Source: RI-231 sp041394905 (GTDB lineage Bacteria > Acidobacteriota > Terriglobia > Bryobacterales > UBA6623). From it: a stretch of DNA of 64,000 bases. Location of the stretch: contig JAWKHJ010000028.1 in NCBI GenBank assembly GCA_041394905.1, positions 6,399 to 70,398 of the forward strand, written 5' to 3'. Below, in pieces: positions 19,321 to 27,531 of this stretch. The translations under genes and the position numbers were made by a program. The number at the start of each line of letters is the position of its first letter. Positions within the stretch are counted from its first letter, which is position 1. The notes below the pieces were generated by a model. That model was not told the origin of the DNA. It saw only the letters and a program-made list of their open reading frames with translations, and made no database searches.

Positions 19321-20634
19321 CTAAGCCTCCTCTCCCTGCGCGACTAACGGTTCACGCCGACGCAACGGCGCCTCGCCGTTCGCGCGCCGGAACTCGCCTT
19401 GCACGCGCCCATCCGCGGAGATGCCCGTGCGAGCGAAGATGAACACGGGTTCGAGCGCCACATCTCCGTTTTCGTCGATGCCGCGCGAGACCGCAATCTC
19501 GACCACCTTGCGCGTACCGTCGCTCAGCCGCGCCACCTGCACGAAGTAATCGATGGCAGAGGCGATCTGTTGCCGAATCGACGAAGCCGAGATGTTCGAG
19601 TTCGCTAGCGCGACCATCATTTCGAGCCGATGGACGCCGTCCGCACAAGAGTTCGCATGGATGGTGGCGAGCGAGCCGTCGTGGCCCGTATTCATCGCCT
19701 GCAACATGTCGAGCGCCTCTTCACCGCGCACTTCGCCGAGAATGATGCGGTCGGGGCGCATGCGTAGGCTGTTGATTACGAGTTGCCGCTCTTTGATCGA
19801 GCCCTCTCCCTCGAGGTTCGGCGGGCGGCATTCCATCTTCGCCACATGCTCCTGGCGCAGTTGCAGCTCTGCGGTGTCCTCGATGGTGACGATGCGCTCG
19901 TCCGGGCCAATGTAGGCCGATAGAACGTTCAAAAGCGTGGTCTTGCCGGAGCCGGTCCCTCCGACGATCAGGATGTTGCGGCGTTCCTTGACTGCGCTCG
20001 ACAGAAGATCGAGCATTTCGAGGCTAAGCGCCCCTTTGTCAACGAGATCCTGCGCTTGCAGCGGATCCTTCGAGAACTTTCGAATGGACAGCAGCGGCCC
20101 TTCCACGGCGACAGGCGGAATGACCGCGTTGACACGCGAACCGTCCGGCAGGCGACAGTCCACCATGGGAGACGACTCATCTATCCGTCTACCAGCCTGC
20201 CCGACGATCTTCTGGATGATCCGCGTCAGGTGCTGGTTGTCTTTGAATTGGATCGCCGTTTTGACGAGCTTGCCGGCGCGCTCGATGTGGACTAGCTTCG
20301 GCGTCGTGACGAGGATGTCCGACACAGTCGGGTCTTGCAGGAGAGGGTCGAGCGGCCCAAGTCCGAAGACTTCGTCGAGCACCTGGTCGATCAGCTCCTC
20401 CCGCGCTTCGGGAGGCATCTGCGGGTCCTGCTCCTGCACCAGAGCGGCGACGGCTGCGCGAACTTCGCGGCGCACGCGCGGGGCGTCGACTTCGACCAAC
20501 CGGTCGAGGTTGATGCGCCCGAGCAATTTGCGATGGAGCACATGCTTGAGCTCCATCGTCTGACGAGCAGACAGGCCGGCGAGCTGTTCCGGAGCGTCGA
20601 CCGCAGCATGAGCGGCAGTGGGAGTAGTCGCCAT
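19321..20634 (-). CDS. cpaF: CpaF/TadA-type pilus assembly ATPase
   Basis: This 437-residue secretion ATPase has the CpaF layout: a helical N-terminal domain, FGLGPLDPLLQDPTVSDILV, Walker A GGTGSGKTT (about residues 225-233), Walker B-like MRPDRIILGEVRGEEALDML, and the His box HDGSLATIHANS. It powers Flp/Tad pilus assembly, and in some systems retraction. It lies 6 bp after cpaB. The reading frame is intact. Confidence 0.92.
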   Translation of the reverse strand: MATTPTAAHAAVDAPEQLAGLSARQTMELKHVLHRKLLGRINLDRLVEVDAPRVRREVRAAVAALVQEQDPQMPPEAREELIDQVLDEVFGLGPLDPLLQDPTVSDILVTTPKLVHIERAGKLVKTAIQFKDNQHLTRIIQKIVGQAGRRIDESSPMVDCRLPDGSRVNAVIPPVAVEGPLLSIRKFSKDPLQAQDLVDKGALSLEMLDLLSSAVKERRNILIVGGTGSGKTTLLNVLSAYIGPDERIVTIEDTAELQLRQEHVAKMECRPPNLEGEGSIKERQLVINSLRMRPDRIILGEVRGEEALDMLQAMNTGHDGSLATIHANSCADGVHRLEMMVALANSNISASSIRQQIASAIDYFVQVARLSDGTRKVVEIAVSRGIDENGDVALEPVFIFARTGISADGRVQGEFRRANGEAPLRRREPLVAQGEEA

Positions 20635-20640
20635 GGCTCC

Positions 20641-21477
20641 CTACTTCTCCAGACCGGCGCGCGAAGCGGGCGGCGGCGCGGCTTGGCTAATCGGGGCGTC
20701 TTCGGCAGACGGGGCCTGGCGCGGCGCTTCGTTGCGGTTGCTGCCGTCTTCGGCCCGAACGACGCGCTTGTTCGAGCGGGTATCCGCTAGAACGTCGCGA
20801 GCACGCAGGTCCGCTTCTTCCAGAATCGCCCCGTCGATGGGGTTGCGCAGCGCGAGCCGGATCTCGCCGGCTTGGTCGGCCAAGGTCAGGTCGGCGGCCT
20901 GGTCGGCGTTCACGAGCACCGTGATGTTGGGCGTCGTCGCGGTGCGTGCATTCACCTCGCGATCGATCGCCAAGACTTCCACGTTCTGGAGCAACGTCGC
21001 AAGCGCCATCTCCACGCGGCCCGGCGAGCGAGCCCAGTTCGAGGCCATGACGTCGATGCGGTCGCCGACCTGGATCAGGCGGTTGACGCCGATGTAACCC
21101 TCAAGGTGCAGCGTCACGGCCCGCATGCCCGGCGGCACGACGGCCGAGACGCCTCCGTTGCCGTTGGCCGGCAGACTCGCGCTTGTGATTGGCCGGCCGG
21201 CCATCACCTCTTGCGCTAAGTAAAGCCCTTCGATCTGTTCGGGGGATGCGAAGGCGCCGGGCGGCACGTCGGACGCCGGCCGCGTTTCGACCTGCAGATC
21301 ATCCTTTTCGATCTTTACGCCGCGGGGCAAGCTGTGCGCGGCAACGACCACGCGGGCGGTGGCGACGGCTTGCTCGCCGCCTCCGATGCGGTCGGCCAAC
21401 ACCGTGTAGAAGAACAGCGTGGCGGCGGTCGCGGCCGCAAGAGCGATTCCACCTACGATCAAGACTTTGCGATTCAT
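20641..21477 (-). CDS. cpaB: Flp pilus assembly protein CpaB/RcpC
   Basis: Start 21477 (MNRKVLIVGGIALAAATAAT) is chosen because the domain begins with this TM anchor; the upstream open frame is Arg/Ser rich and runs through two hairpins. The periplasmic part shows SAF/CpaB features: VVVAAHSLPRGVKIEKDDL, LAQEVMAGRPITSASL, and GMRAVTLHLEGYIGVNRLIQ followed by GDRIDVMAS. CpaB is a periplasmic component that works with the secretin RcpA/CpaC, which is not in the window. It is first in the Tad unit, and its start codon sits just after an inverted repeat that may control translation. Confidence 0.88.
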   Translation of the reverse strand: MNRKVLIVGGIALAAATAATLFFYTVLADRIGGGEQAVATARVVVAAHSLPRGVKIEKDDLQVETRPASDVPPGAFASPEQIEGLYLAQEVMAGRPITSASLPANGNGGVSAVVPPGMRAVTLHLEGYIGVNRLIQVGDRIDVMASNWARSPGRVEMALATLLQNVEVLAIDREVNARTATTPNITVLVNADQAADLTLADQAGEIRLALRNPIDGAILEEADLRARDVLADTRSNKRVVRAEDGSNRNEAPRQAPSAEDAPISQAAPPPASRAGLEK

Positions 21478-21481
21478 GAAT

Positions 21482-21505
21482 TTCCCGGCGCTCGGCCGCC
21501 GGGAA
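21482..21505 (-). promoter_or_regulatory. 9-bp-stem hairpin directly at the cpaB start region
   Basis: Perfect inverted repeat TTCCCGGCG (21482-21490) / CGCCGGGAA (21497-21505) with a 6-nt loop. On the cpaB strand the stem ends 4 nt before the ATG at 21477, so the folded RNA would cover the ribosome-binding region. A role in restraining cpaB translation is inference. Confidence 0.5.
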
Positions 21506-21518
21506 GAGGGGCGGCTGG

Positions 21519-21545
21519 GCGTCCCTTTCAGGCTAAAAGGGACGC
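21519..21545 (-). promoter_or_regulatory. 10-bp-stem hairpin in the cpaB leader
   Basis: Perfect inverted repeat GCGTCCCTTT (21519-21528) / AAAGGGACGC (21536-21545) with a 7-nt loop, about 40 nt upstream of the cpaB start. There is no T-run after it on the cpaB strand, so it is not a standard intrinsic terminator. It may be a leader regulatory element or an operator. Confidence 0.5.
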
Positions 21546-21633
21546 TTCGGAACATCGATCCGCGTTCGACCTTACGCCTTTTCAGGAATAACCCCTATCG
21601 GGCCGGCCGGATAGCGGGGCGATTCGCGCGGTC

Positions 21634-21661
21634 CCAGTCCCGGCGCCGCCGCCGGGACTGG
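21634..21661. terminator. 12-bp-stem hairpin between dinB and cpaB
   Basis: Perfect inverted repeat CCAGTCCCGGCG (21634-21645) / CGCCGGGACTGG (21650-21661) with a 4-nt loop. It lies 26 bp beyond the dinB stop codon at 21688 on the minus strand and before the cpaB leader. The very stable stem fits a transcript end for dinB, but no U-tract follows on the minus strand, so termination is uncertain. Confidence 0.45.
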
Positions 21662-21687
21662 TTTGGCGATGCCAAGGAGCCGACTAA

Positions 21688-22197
21688 CTACGATTGTTCG
21701 TCTGCCGAGGGGCCGTAGATCGACGGCACGGGGATGTCGACTAGGCGAAGGTAAACCGAGAGCTGTCCGCGGTGGTGAATGATGTGGTTCAGGATCATGC
21801 CGCGGACGCAACCGATGCGGGGCATGGTGAACATCGCTTGGCCGCCTCGCAACAGCGACCACGGTTGCATCATCGCCTCGTCAGTTGCGGCGGCGAGCGC
21901 AGCGCGGCTGTCGGCGACGTTCTTGTCGTAAGTCGCCAGCAACTCGGCCTGCGTCTTGGCCGGCGGCGGCGGCTCCCAGGCGGGGCCGTCCGGCGGCGCG
22001 AGATCAAGCGAGTCGGTCTGCATGGTGTAGGGAAGCCACCCGGTCATGGTCACGATGTGGTTCGCCAAGTGGTCCATCGACATCGACTTCTCGTGTGGCT
22101 TGAAGTCGAGTTTGTCGAACGGAACGCGCTCGAGAACGCGGCGCGTGGTCGCCATCTCCTGGTCGAACTCGGGTAGCAGCGATTGTCCAATGCTCAT
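21688..22197 (-). CDS. DinB family protein
   Basis: The 169-residue four-helix-bundle protein has the DinB/YfiT metal-binding His pattern: DHLANHIVTMTGW near residue 45 and LNHIIHHRGQLSVYLR near 145. Family members are metal-dependent thiol-transferase-like or unknown-function proteins, expanded in Acidobacteria. The C-terminus (PSIYGPSADEQ) is almost identical to that of a second DinB protein at 62.9 kb, so the two are paralogues. Confidence 0.85.
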   Translation of the reverse strand: MSIGQSLLPEFDQEMATTRRVLERVPFDKLDFKPHEKSMSMDHLANHIVTMTGWLPYTMQTDSLDLAPPDGPAWEPPPPAKTQAELLATYDKNVADSRAALAAATDEAMMQPWSLLRGGQAMFTMPRIGCVRGMILNHIIHHRGQLSVYLRLVDIPVPSIYGPSADEQS

Positions 22198-22218
22198 AAG
22201 GAAGAGAGCCTCCTCGGG

Positions 22219-23640
22219 TCAGTGTGTCATTTGGCCGGCGAGGGCGGGCCGCTTGAGGTGCCAGTCCGTCGCGGACTGGTAGGCATGCCCAACTTCGAGC
22301 AGGGTCTTCTCATCGAACAAGCCGCCAACCAACTGCAAACCGATCGGCAGGCCGGACTCGCTGAAGCCACAGGGAACCGAGAGCAACGGCAGACCGGTCA
22401 GATTGAGGGCGCGGGCGTTGCGGGTGGTCGCCAGACGGACGTCGTGCTCGACGCCACGCACCGTTAACGTCCGCTGGCCGATCTTGGCCGGTAGCACGGG
22501 CACAGCCGGCGCGGCGATCACATCGACCTCGTCAAAGGCCTGGTAGAACCCGTCGCAGAGCGCGCGGCGGCGGCGCTGGGCGTTCAGGTAATCGGCAGCT
22601 GTGACAAACAGGCCCTGGTCGAGCAGCGCACGCTGGTCGTCGCCGTAGTCGGCCGAGCGGTCGCGGTAGCTGCGCGCATGCACCGAGGCGGCTTCCGCAA
22701 GCAGGACCAACCGTGCGATCGCATTCGTCTCTTCGATGTCGGGCAGGCTGACCTCGACGATCTCCGCGCCGAGCGCTTCCATTTGGCGCAGGGCGGCTTG
22801 GCACGCCGCTTCGACCTCCGGGTCGAGCCCTTCGAAGTAGAACGCGCGCGGCACGCCGACTCTACGGCCATCCAGGCAGGCGCCCTCCGCGAACGCAGGC
22901 AACTCAATCGGGCGATCGACCGTTGCGTCCTCGTTGGGGTCGCGGCCCGCCATCACCTCATAGATCCATCCCGCCTCTTCCACCGTCAACGCGAACGGCC
23001 CTACGTGGTCGAGCGTGGCGCCGAGCGGAAAAACGCCGTGTCGGCTGACGCGCCCGAATGTCGGTTTGAGGCCGGTCAACGAACAGAACGACGCCGGAAT
23101 CCGGATCGAACCTCCCGTGTCGGTGCCAAGCGAGAAGTTGCACAGACCAGCGGCGAGCGCCGCAGTGGAGCCCCCGCTCGAGCCTCCCGGAATGCGCTCC
23201 AAGTCCCAGGGATTGCAGACCGCTCCATAATGCGGATTCGTGCTGGTAATGCCGTAGGCGTTCTCGTGCAAATTGGCCTTGCCCACGAGCACGGCCCCCG
23301 CCTCCCGCAGCTTGATCACGCAGGTCGCGTCGTAGTCGGGAACGAAGTCCGCATGGATCTTGGCGCCCGCGGTGGTCAGGATGCCTTTCGTAAAGCAGAG
23401 GTCCTTGGCCGCATAGGGAATGCCGTGCAACGGGCCGCGCCACTCCCCTGCCCGGATCTCCTGCTCCGCGGTGCGGGCCTGCGCGCGCGCGAGGTCCGCC
23501 GTGACGGTGATGTACGAGTTGAGCTTCGGGTCCAAAGCCTCGATGCGCGCGAAGGTTTGCTCGGTGAGCTCGACCGGAGAAGTCTCGCCGGAGCGCAGCA
23601 TCTCCGAGAGCTCGCGGATGGTTTTGAGGGGCAGATCCAT
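22219..23640 (-). CDS. Amidase-signature hydrolase (AtzE/GatA-like)
   Basis: The 473-residue protein carries the Ser-cisSer-Lys triad: Lys in HGIPYAAKD (about residue 79), cis-Ser in PGGSSGGS (about 154), and nucleophile Ser in GTDTGGSIRIPAS (about 178). The fold is the amidase signature family, which includes GatA. A small AtzG/GatC-like gene lies 3 bp upstream, as in the AtzE/AtzG biuret-pathway hydrolase pair, so it is more likely a catabolic amidase than tRNA amidotransferase. No gatB is present. The actual amide substrate is unknown. Confidence 0.85.
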   Translation of the reverse strand: MDLPLKTIRELSEMLRSGETSPVELTEQTFARIEALDPKLNSYITVTADLARAQARTAEQEIRAGEWRGPLHGIPYAAKDLCFTKGILTTAGAKIHADFVPDYDATCVIKLREAGAVLVGKANLHENAYGITSTNPHYGAVCNPWDLERIPGGSSGGSTAALAAGLCNFSLGTDTGGSIRIPASFCSLTGLKPTFGRVSRHGVFPLGATLDHVGPFALTVEEAGWIYEVMAGRDPNEDATVDRPIELPAFAEGACLDGRRVGVPRAFYFEGLDPEVEAACQAALRQMEALGAEIVEVSLPDIEETNAIARLVLLAEAASVHARSYRDRSADYGDDQRALLDQGLFVTAADYLNAQRRRRALCDGFYQAFDEVDVIAAPAVPVLPAKIGQRTLTVRGVEHDVRLATTRNARALNLTGLPLLSVPCGFSESGLPIGLQLVGGLFDEKTLLEVGHAYQSATDWHLKRPALAGQMTH

Positions 23641-23643
23641 GCC

Positions 23644-23841
23644 TTATGCCTTCCCTTTGGGCGCGGCCTGGGGACGGAAGACCGTCACCGGCTCCACCAA
23701 GCTCAGGTCGCGGTCTAGCGACTTGCGCGCCGATGCCATCAGCGCTTCGAGCACGGGCGCGGCCGTCTCCAGCCGGTCGTCCGGAATGCCGAGATTCAGG
23801 GCCTCGGCGGCCGCTTTCCAACGTTCGATGTTTCCCGCCAT
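23644..23841 (-). CDS. AtzG-like small partner of the amidase
   Basis: The 65-residue protein (MAGNIERWKAAAEALNLGIP, then VEPVTVFRPQAAP) matches the AtzG-like (DUF4089) pattern: a short helical hairpin followed by a conserved E-P-V-x-x-F-R-P tail. In known cases AtzG clasps and stabilises the amidase AtzE, like GatC with GatA. It lies 3 bp before the amidase and is therefore probably cotranslated with it. Assignment is by pattern and context. Confidence 0.7.
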   Translation of the reverse strand: MAGNIERWKAAAEALNLGIPDDRLETAAPVLEALMASARKSLDRDLSLVEPVTVFRPQAAPKGKA

Positions 23842-23846
23842 GGACC

Positions 23847-23860
23847 CTACAGTCTACAGT
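23847..23860. repeat. Tandem CTACAGT x2 in a 26-bp divergent gap
   Basis: Two perfect copies of CTACAGT (23847-23853 and 23854-23860) fill most of the gap between the divergent starts of the AtzG-like gene (23841) and yjbQ (23868). The gap is too short for two separate promoters, so any promoter must lie within the coding starts. A regulatory role is speculative. Confidence 0.35.
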
Positions 23861-23867
23861 GGTCAGG

Positions 23868-24281
23868 ATGCGGTTTCACACCGAGCGCCTGGTTTTCGAG
23901 ACGGCCAAACGACGGGAATACATCAACATTACGGACCGCGTCGAGGCCGCCGTCCAGACCAGCGGCGTTCGCGAAGGCATGGTGCTCGTTTCGGCCATGC
24001 ACATCACCGCAGGCGTCTGGGTCAACGATGCCGAGGACGGCCTGATCGAAGACATCGACGAGTGGCTGGAGCACCTCGCGCCATTCCGCTCCGACTACCG
24101 CCACCACCGCACTGGCGAGGACAACGGGGATGCCCATCTGAAGAGCTTGCTGGTGCACCACCAAGTGATCCTACCCATCACCGACGGGCAGCTTGACCTG
24201 GGTCCCTGGCAACAGGTCTACTATGCGGAGTTCGACGGTCAGCGTCGCAAGCGCGTCATTTTGAAGGTCATGGGAGAATAG
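23868..24281 (+). CDS. YjbQ/UPF0047 family protein
   Basis: Start at ATG 23868 gives a 137-residue protein, the family's usual length. Motifs VLVSAMHITAGVWVNDAEDG, YRHHRTGEDNGDAHLKSLLV and LDLGPWQQVYYAEFDGQRRK are diagnostic. YjbQ proteins bind metal through the clustered His residues and have weak thiamine-phosphate-synthase activity; their physiological role is unclear. The gene ends 5 bp before the acyl-CoA ligase. The frame open from 23646 overlaps the opposite-strand gene and is not used. Confidence 0.88.
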   Translation: MRFHTERLVFETAKRREYINITDRVEAAVQTSGVREGMVLVSAMHITAGVWVNDAEDGLIEDIDEWLEHLAPFRSDYRHHRTGEDNGDAHLKSLLVHHQVILPITDGQLDLGPWQQVYYAEFDGQRRKRVILKVMGE

Positions 24282-24286
24282 CGGAA

Positions 24287-26059
24287 ATGCCCGACACGCT
24301 TTCGCGGTTGTTTCGTCGAGCGATTTCGTACGACAAGCCAGACGCGATCCTTGCGAAGCACAGCGGTCAGTACCAGCCGATCTCGTCGCGGGAGCTCTAT
24401 CGCCGAGTCGGCAAGCTGCATTTGGCGCTGCGCAACGTTGGTGTGGGCAAGGGCGACCGCTGCGCCATTCTCTCTGAGAACCGCTGGGAGTGGGCGGTCG
24501 CGGACTTCGCCTTGATGACGGCGGGCGCGGTCAGCGTGCCGATCTATGCGACGCTCACGCCCGAGCAGATTCAGTACATGCTCGAGCACTCCGAGTGCCG
24601 GCTGATCTTCGTTTCTTCACCGGATCAACTGGAAAAAGTCCGCAAGATCTGGAAGAAGCTGCCCAACTTGGAAGGCGCCGTTCTATTCGACCGCGCCTCC
24701 AGTGGCGAGGATGAGCGCATCATCCGGCTTTCCAAGCTGGTGGGGGATACCCCGCTCACCGAGGACGAGATTCAACAGTTCGAGACGGCCATGAGCCGCA
24801 TCGAGCCGGACGACCTGGCGAGCTTGATTTACACATCCGGCACCACGGGAGCGCCCAAAGGCGTGATGCTGACGCATCGCAACTTTTGCTCGTCGGTGGA
24901 CCACAATCCTCTGCAGCTTTTCTCCCAAGACGTTTGCCTCTCATTCTTGCCGTTGAGCCACGTGGCGGAGCGCGTGGCGGACTACATCTTCTATAACTGC
25001 GGCGCGACAGTTGCGTATGCGGAATCGATCGACGCAGTGCCACAGAACATGCAAGAAGTGCGCCCGACGGTCGCGCTTTCGGTGCCGCGGTTCTTCGAGA
25101 AGGTTCACGCCAAGGTCATGGCGGCGGTGGCGGCGGGATCGCCCACCCGACGGCGGCTGTTCGAGTGGGCGCTCGCAACGGGCGAGCAGACGCTGCCGTT
25201 TCTCTCGGACGGCCAAGCGATTCCGTTTGGCCTGAACGTGAAGGTCCGCATTGCGGACATGCTCGTCTTTCGCAAACTGCGCGGGCGCATGGGCGGGCGG
25301 TTCCGGCTGTTCGTCTCCGGCTCCGCACCGTTGGCGCGGCATTTGGCCGAGTTTTTCACGGTGATCGGCGTTCCGATCTACGAGGCCTACGGACTGACCG
25401 AGACAACCGCAATCGTCTCGATGAACACTCCGGAGTCGTGGCGCTTTGGCACCGTCGGGCAGGTGACGCCCAACAACGAAGTGCGCATCGCGGAAGACGG
25501 CGAGATCCTGGTGCGCGGCGACGCCATCATGCAGGGCTACTACAAGCTGCCTGAGGTGACGGCGGAAGTCCTCCAAGACGGCTGGTTTTCCACGGGAGAC
25601 ATCGGCAAGCTCGACAAGGACGGGTTCCTCTCGATCACGGACCGCAAGAAGGACCTGTTCAAGACCTCGGGGGGCAAGTACATCGCGCCGGCGCCGATCG
25701 AGAACCACCTCAAGACCAGCCCATACATTTCGATGGCGGTCGTGGTGGCCGAAGGCCGCAACTTCCCCTCTGCCATCATCATTCCGGACTTCGACAAGCT
25801 CAAGCAGTGGGCCAAGGAAAACGGCATCGAGTTCCGCAACCACACCGAGCTCGTCGCCGATACGCGGATCAAGCTGTTCATGGAAGCCGAAGTCCAGCGC
25901 GTGGTCGACGACTTGGCGCGCTACGAAAAACCAAAGAAGATCGTGCTGCTCGACCGTGACCTGACGATCGAGAACGGCGAGATAACGCCGACCATGAAGG
26001 TGCGGCGACGCGCAGTGGAAGCGAAATTCGCGCGACAGATCGACGCGTTGTATACCTAG
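24287..26059 (+). CDS. Long-chain acyl-CoA synthetase (AMP-forming, FadD15-like)
   Basis: The 590-residue protein has the ANL-superfamily motifs: LIYTSGTTGAPKGVMLTHRN (about 181-200), FVSGSAPLARHLAEFF, YEAYGLTETTAI, DGWFSTGDIGKLDKDGFLSI with the ITDRKKDLFKTSGGKYIAP motor motif. Length and the KDLFKTSGGKY hinge fit the long-chain fatty acyl-CoA synthetase group. It activates fatty acids to acyl-CoA at the membrane for beta-oxidation or lipid synthesis. It directly follows yjbQ on the same strand. Confidence 0.9.
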   Translation: MPDTLSRLFRRAISYDKPDAILAKHSGQYQPISSRELYRRVGKLHLALRNVGVGKGDRCAILSENRWEWAVADFALMTAGAVSVPIYATLTPEQIQYMLEHSECRLIFVSSPDQLEKVRKIWKKLPNLEGAVLFDRASSGEDERIIRLSKLVGDTPLTEDEIQQFETAMSRIEPDDLASLIYTSGTTGAPKGVMLTHRNFCSSVDHNPLQLFSQDVCLSFLPLSHVAERVADYIFYNCGATVAYAESIDAVPQNMQEVRPTVALSVPRFFEKVHAKVMAAVAAGSPTRRRLFEWALATGEQTLPFLSDGQAIPFGLNVKVRIADMLVFRKLRGRMGGRFRLFVSGSAPLARHLAEFFTVIGVPIYEAYGLTETTAIVSMNTPESWRFGTVGQVTPNNEVRIAEDGEILVRGDAIMQGYYKLPEVTAEVLQDGWFSTGDIGKLDKDGFLSITDRKKDLFKTSGGKYIAPAPIENHLKTSPYISMAVVVAEGRNFPSAIIIPDFDKLKQWAKENGIEFRNHTELVADTRIKLFMEAEVQRVVDDLARYEKPKKIVLLDRDLTIENGEITPTMKVRRRAVEAKFARQIDALYT

Positions 26060-26137
26060 CGTGGCCCCGCTTGCGTTTCTTCGCGGTCTTCCCGTGATGA
26101 AACCTCGCGCTCGCGCCTTCGTCCATACTGGATAGCT

Positions 26138-27454
26138 ATGCGCATCTGTGTGCGCCTGACCGCGCTCGTTTGCCTGCTCGGCTCTTTGGTTGCCGCGCAG
26201 ACGCAACAGAAATACCCCTTGCGCTCGATCGAAATCGTCGGCGCACACAATTTTGACAAGGATCGAATCGCCGCCCTCACGGGGCTGGAGATCGGTAAGC
26301 CGGTCGACAAGAACGACTTCGACCGCGCGTTGCAGGAGTTCGACGATGCCGGCGTATTCGAAACGATCCAGTACAAATACGCGCCCCAAAACGGCGGCTA
26401 CGCGCTGACCATCACCGTGCAGGAGGTGGAGCAACTCTACCCGGTGCGCCTGGAAGGCTTCAAGACGCCGAACGACGAGTTGCTGGCGCTGCTACGGGAG
26501 AAAGTTCCCCTGTTCGCCAAGCGCGTACCGTCGACTGGAACGATGGCGCTGCGCATCGGGAACACGCTGCAGCAGCATTGGTCCGACGCCGGCGAAAAGT
26601 CCAAGATCATCGGCCGGCTCGCCCCCATCGAAGACGGTCAGCTGGCGCTATTATTCCAGCCGGAGACGGACCTGCAGACCATCGCCTTTGTGACCTTCGA
26701 GGGCTCGCAGGCTATCCATCCCCTCGAGCTGCAGCGCGTATTCAACCCGATTGCGATGGGCGAGGCGTACTCGAAGTCGCGCTTGATGGAGCTGCTGCAC
26801 TTCAACATCCGGCCGCTTTTCGAGGAGAAGGGCCGCATGGACGTGAAGTTCGAAGAGCTCTCGTCCGAACCCGATCCCGGGTCTTCGGGGCTGCTGATCA
26901 AAGTCGGCGTTACGGACGGGCCGGCCTTCACCTACGGCACGGTCACTAAGCCGGACGTCTTCGGCCTACCTGAGGAGACCGCGGACAGGCTGTTCAAGTT
27001 CGCCCCCGGCGACCCGGTCGACATGAAGCTTGTCCGCGACGCACAGGCGCAACTCGACGAGAAGTATCGAGCGAACGGCTATCTACACGCAGACACCAAG
27101 CTCGAGACCACCCTCCACGAAGACGCTCATACGCTCGATCTGGCCTGGAAGGTGACGCCCGGGCCTCAATATAAGCTGCGCAAGCTGAACATCGAGGGTT
27201 TAGACATCCTTTCCGAGCCTGTGGTGCGCAAGCGCTGGGGCATGCAGATCGGCGACCCGTTCAACGCCACCTACCCGGCATACTTTCTCGACCGCATCCG
27301 CGCTGAGCAGATGTTCGATAACTTGGAAAACACCAAGTGGACGCGCGAGATCGACGAGACCACGAAGACGGTGGTGGTGACTTTGAAGTTTGAAGGAAAG
27401 AAGAAGGAAAAGAGCGGCATTCCGAACGTCCCGATCGAACAACCGTTCCCGTAA
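26138..27454 (+). CDS. Exported POTRA-domain protein lacking a beta-barrel
   Basis: The 438-residue product has signal peptide MRICVRLTALVCLLGSLVAA and at least two clear POTRA repeats: YPLRSIEIVGAHNFDKDRIA...GVFETIQYKY near the start and YKLRKLNIEGLDILSEPVVR near the end, with RANGYLHADTKLE between. It resembles the periplasmic half of BamA/TamA but ends after the POTRA array (GIPNVPIEQPFP) with no barrel. It may act as a periplasmic chaperone or docking partner of the BAM machine. The frame is intact, and the following DNA does not encode a barrel. Confidence 0.75.
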   Translation: MRICVRLTALVCLLGSLVAAQTQQKYPLRSIEIVGAHNFDKDRIAALTGLEIGKPVDKNDFDRALQEFDDAGVFETIQYKYAPQNGGYALTITVQEVEQLYPVRLEGFKTPNDELLALLREKVPLFAKRVPSTGTMALRIGNTLQQHWSDAGEKSKIIGRLAPIEDGQLALLFQPETDLQTIAFVTFEGSQAIHPLELQRVFNPIAMGEAYSKSRLMELLHFNIRPLFEEKGRMDVKFEELSSEPDPGSSGLLIKVGVTDGPAFTYGTVTKPDVFGLPEETADRLFKFAPGDPVDMKLVRDAQAQLDEKYRANGYLHADTKLETTLHEDAHTLDLAWKVTPGPQYKLRKLNIEGLDILSEPVVRKRWGMQIGDPFNATYPAYFLDRIRAEQMFDNLENTKWTREIDETTKTVVVTLKFEGKKKEKSGIPNVPIEQPFP

Positions 27455-27458
27455 GACG

Positions 27459-27475
27459 CGTTCGCTGCGAACGCT
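27459..27475 (+). terminator. Hairpin after the POTRA gene
   Basis: Perfect inverted repeat GCGTTCG (27459-27465) / CGAACGC (27469-27475) with a 3-nt loop, 5 bp after the stop of the POTRA gene. No T-run follows, so termination efficiency is doubtful. Confidence 0.4.
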
Positions 27476-27512
27476 TGACGCTCGCCTCGCGTTCCGCTAA
27501 CATGACACGCAT

Positions 27513-27524
27513 CTGTTATAACAG
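27513..27524. promoter_or_regulatory. 12-bp palindrome CTGTTATAACAG upstream of the DUF1552 unit
   Basis: A perfect 12-bp AT-rich palindrome lies 7 bp before the ATG at 27532 in otherwise GC-rich DNA. The position fits an operator overlapping a promoter or translation start. No regulator gene is adjacent. Confidence 0.45.
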
Positions 27525-27531
27525 TTGCGCC

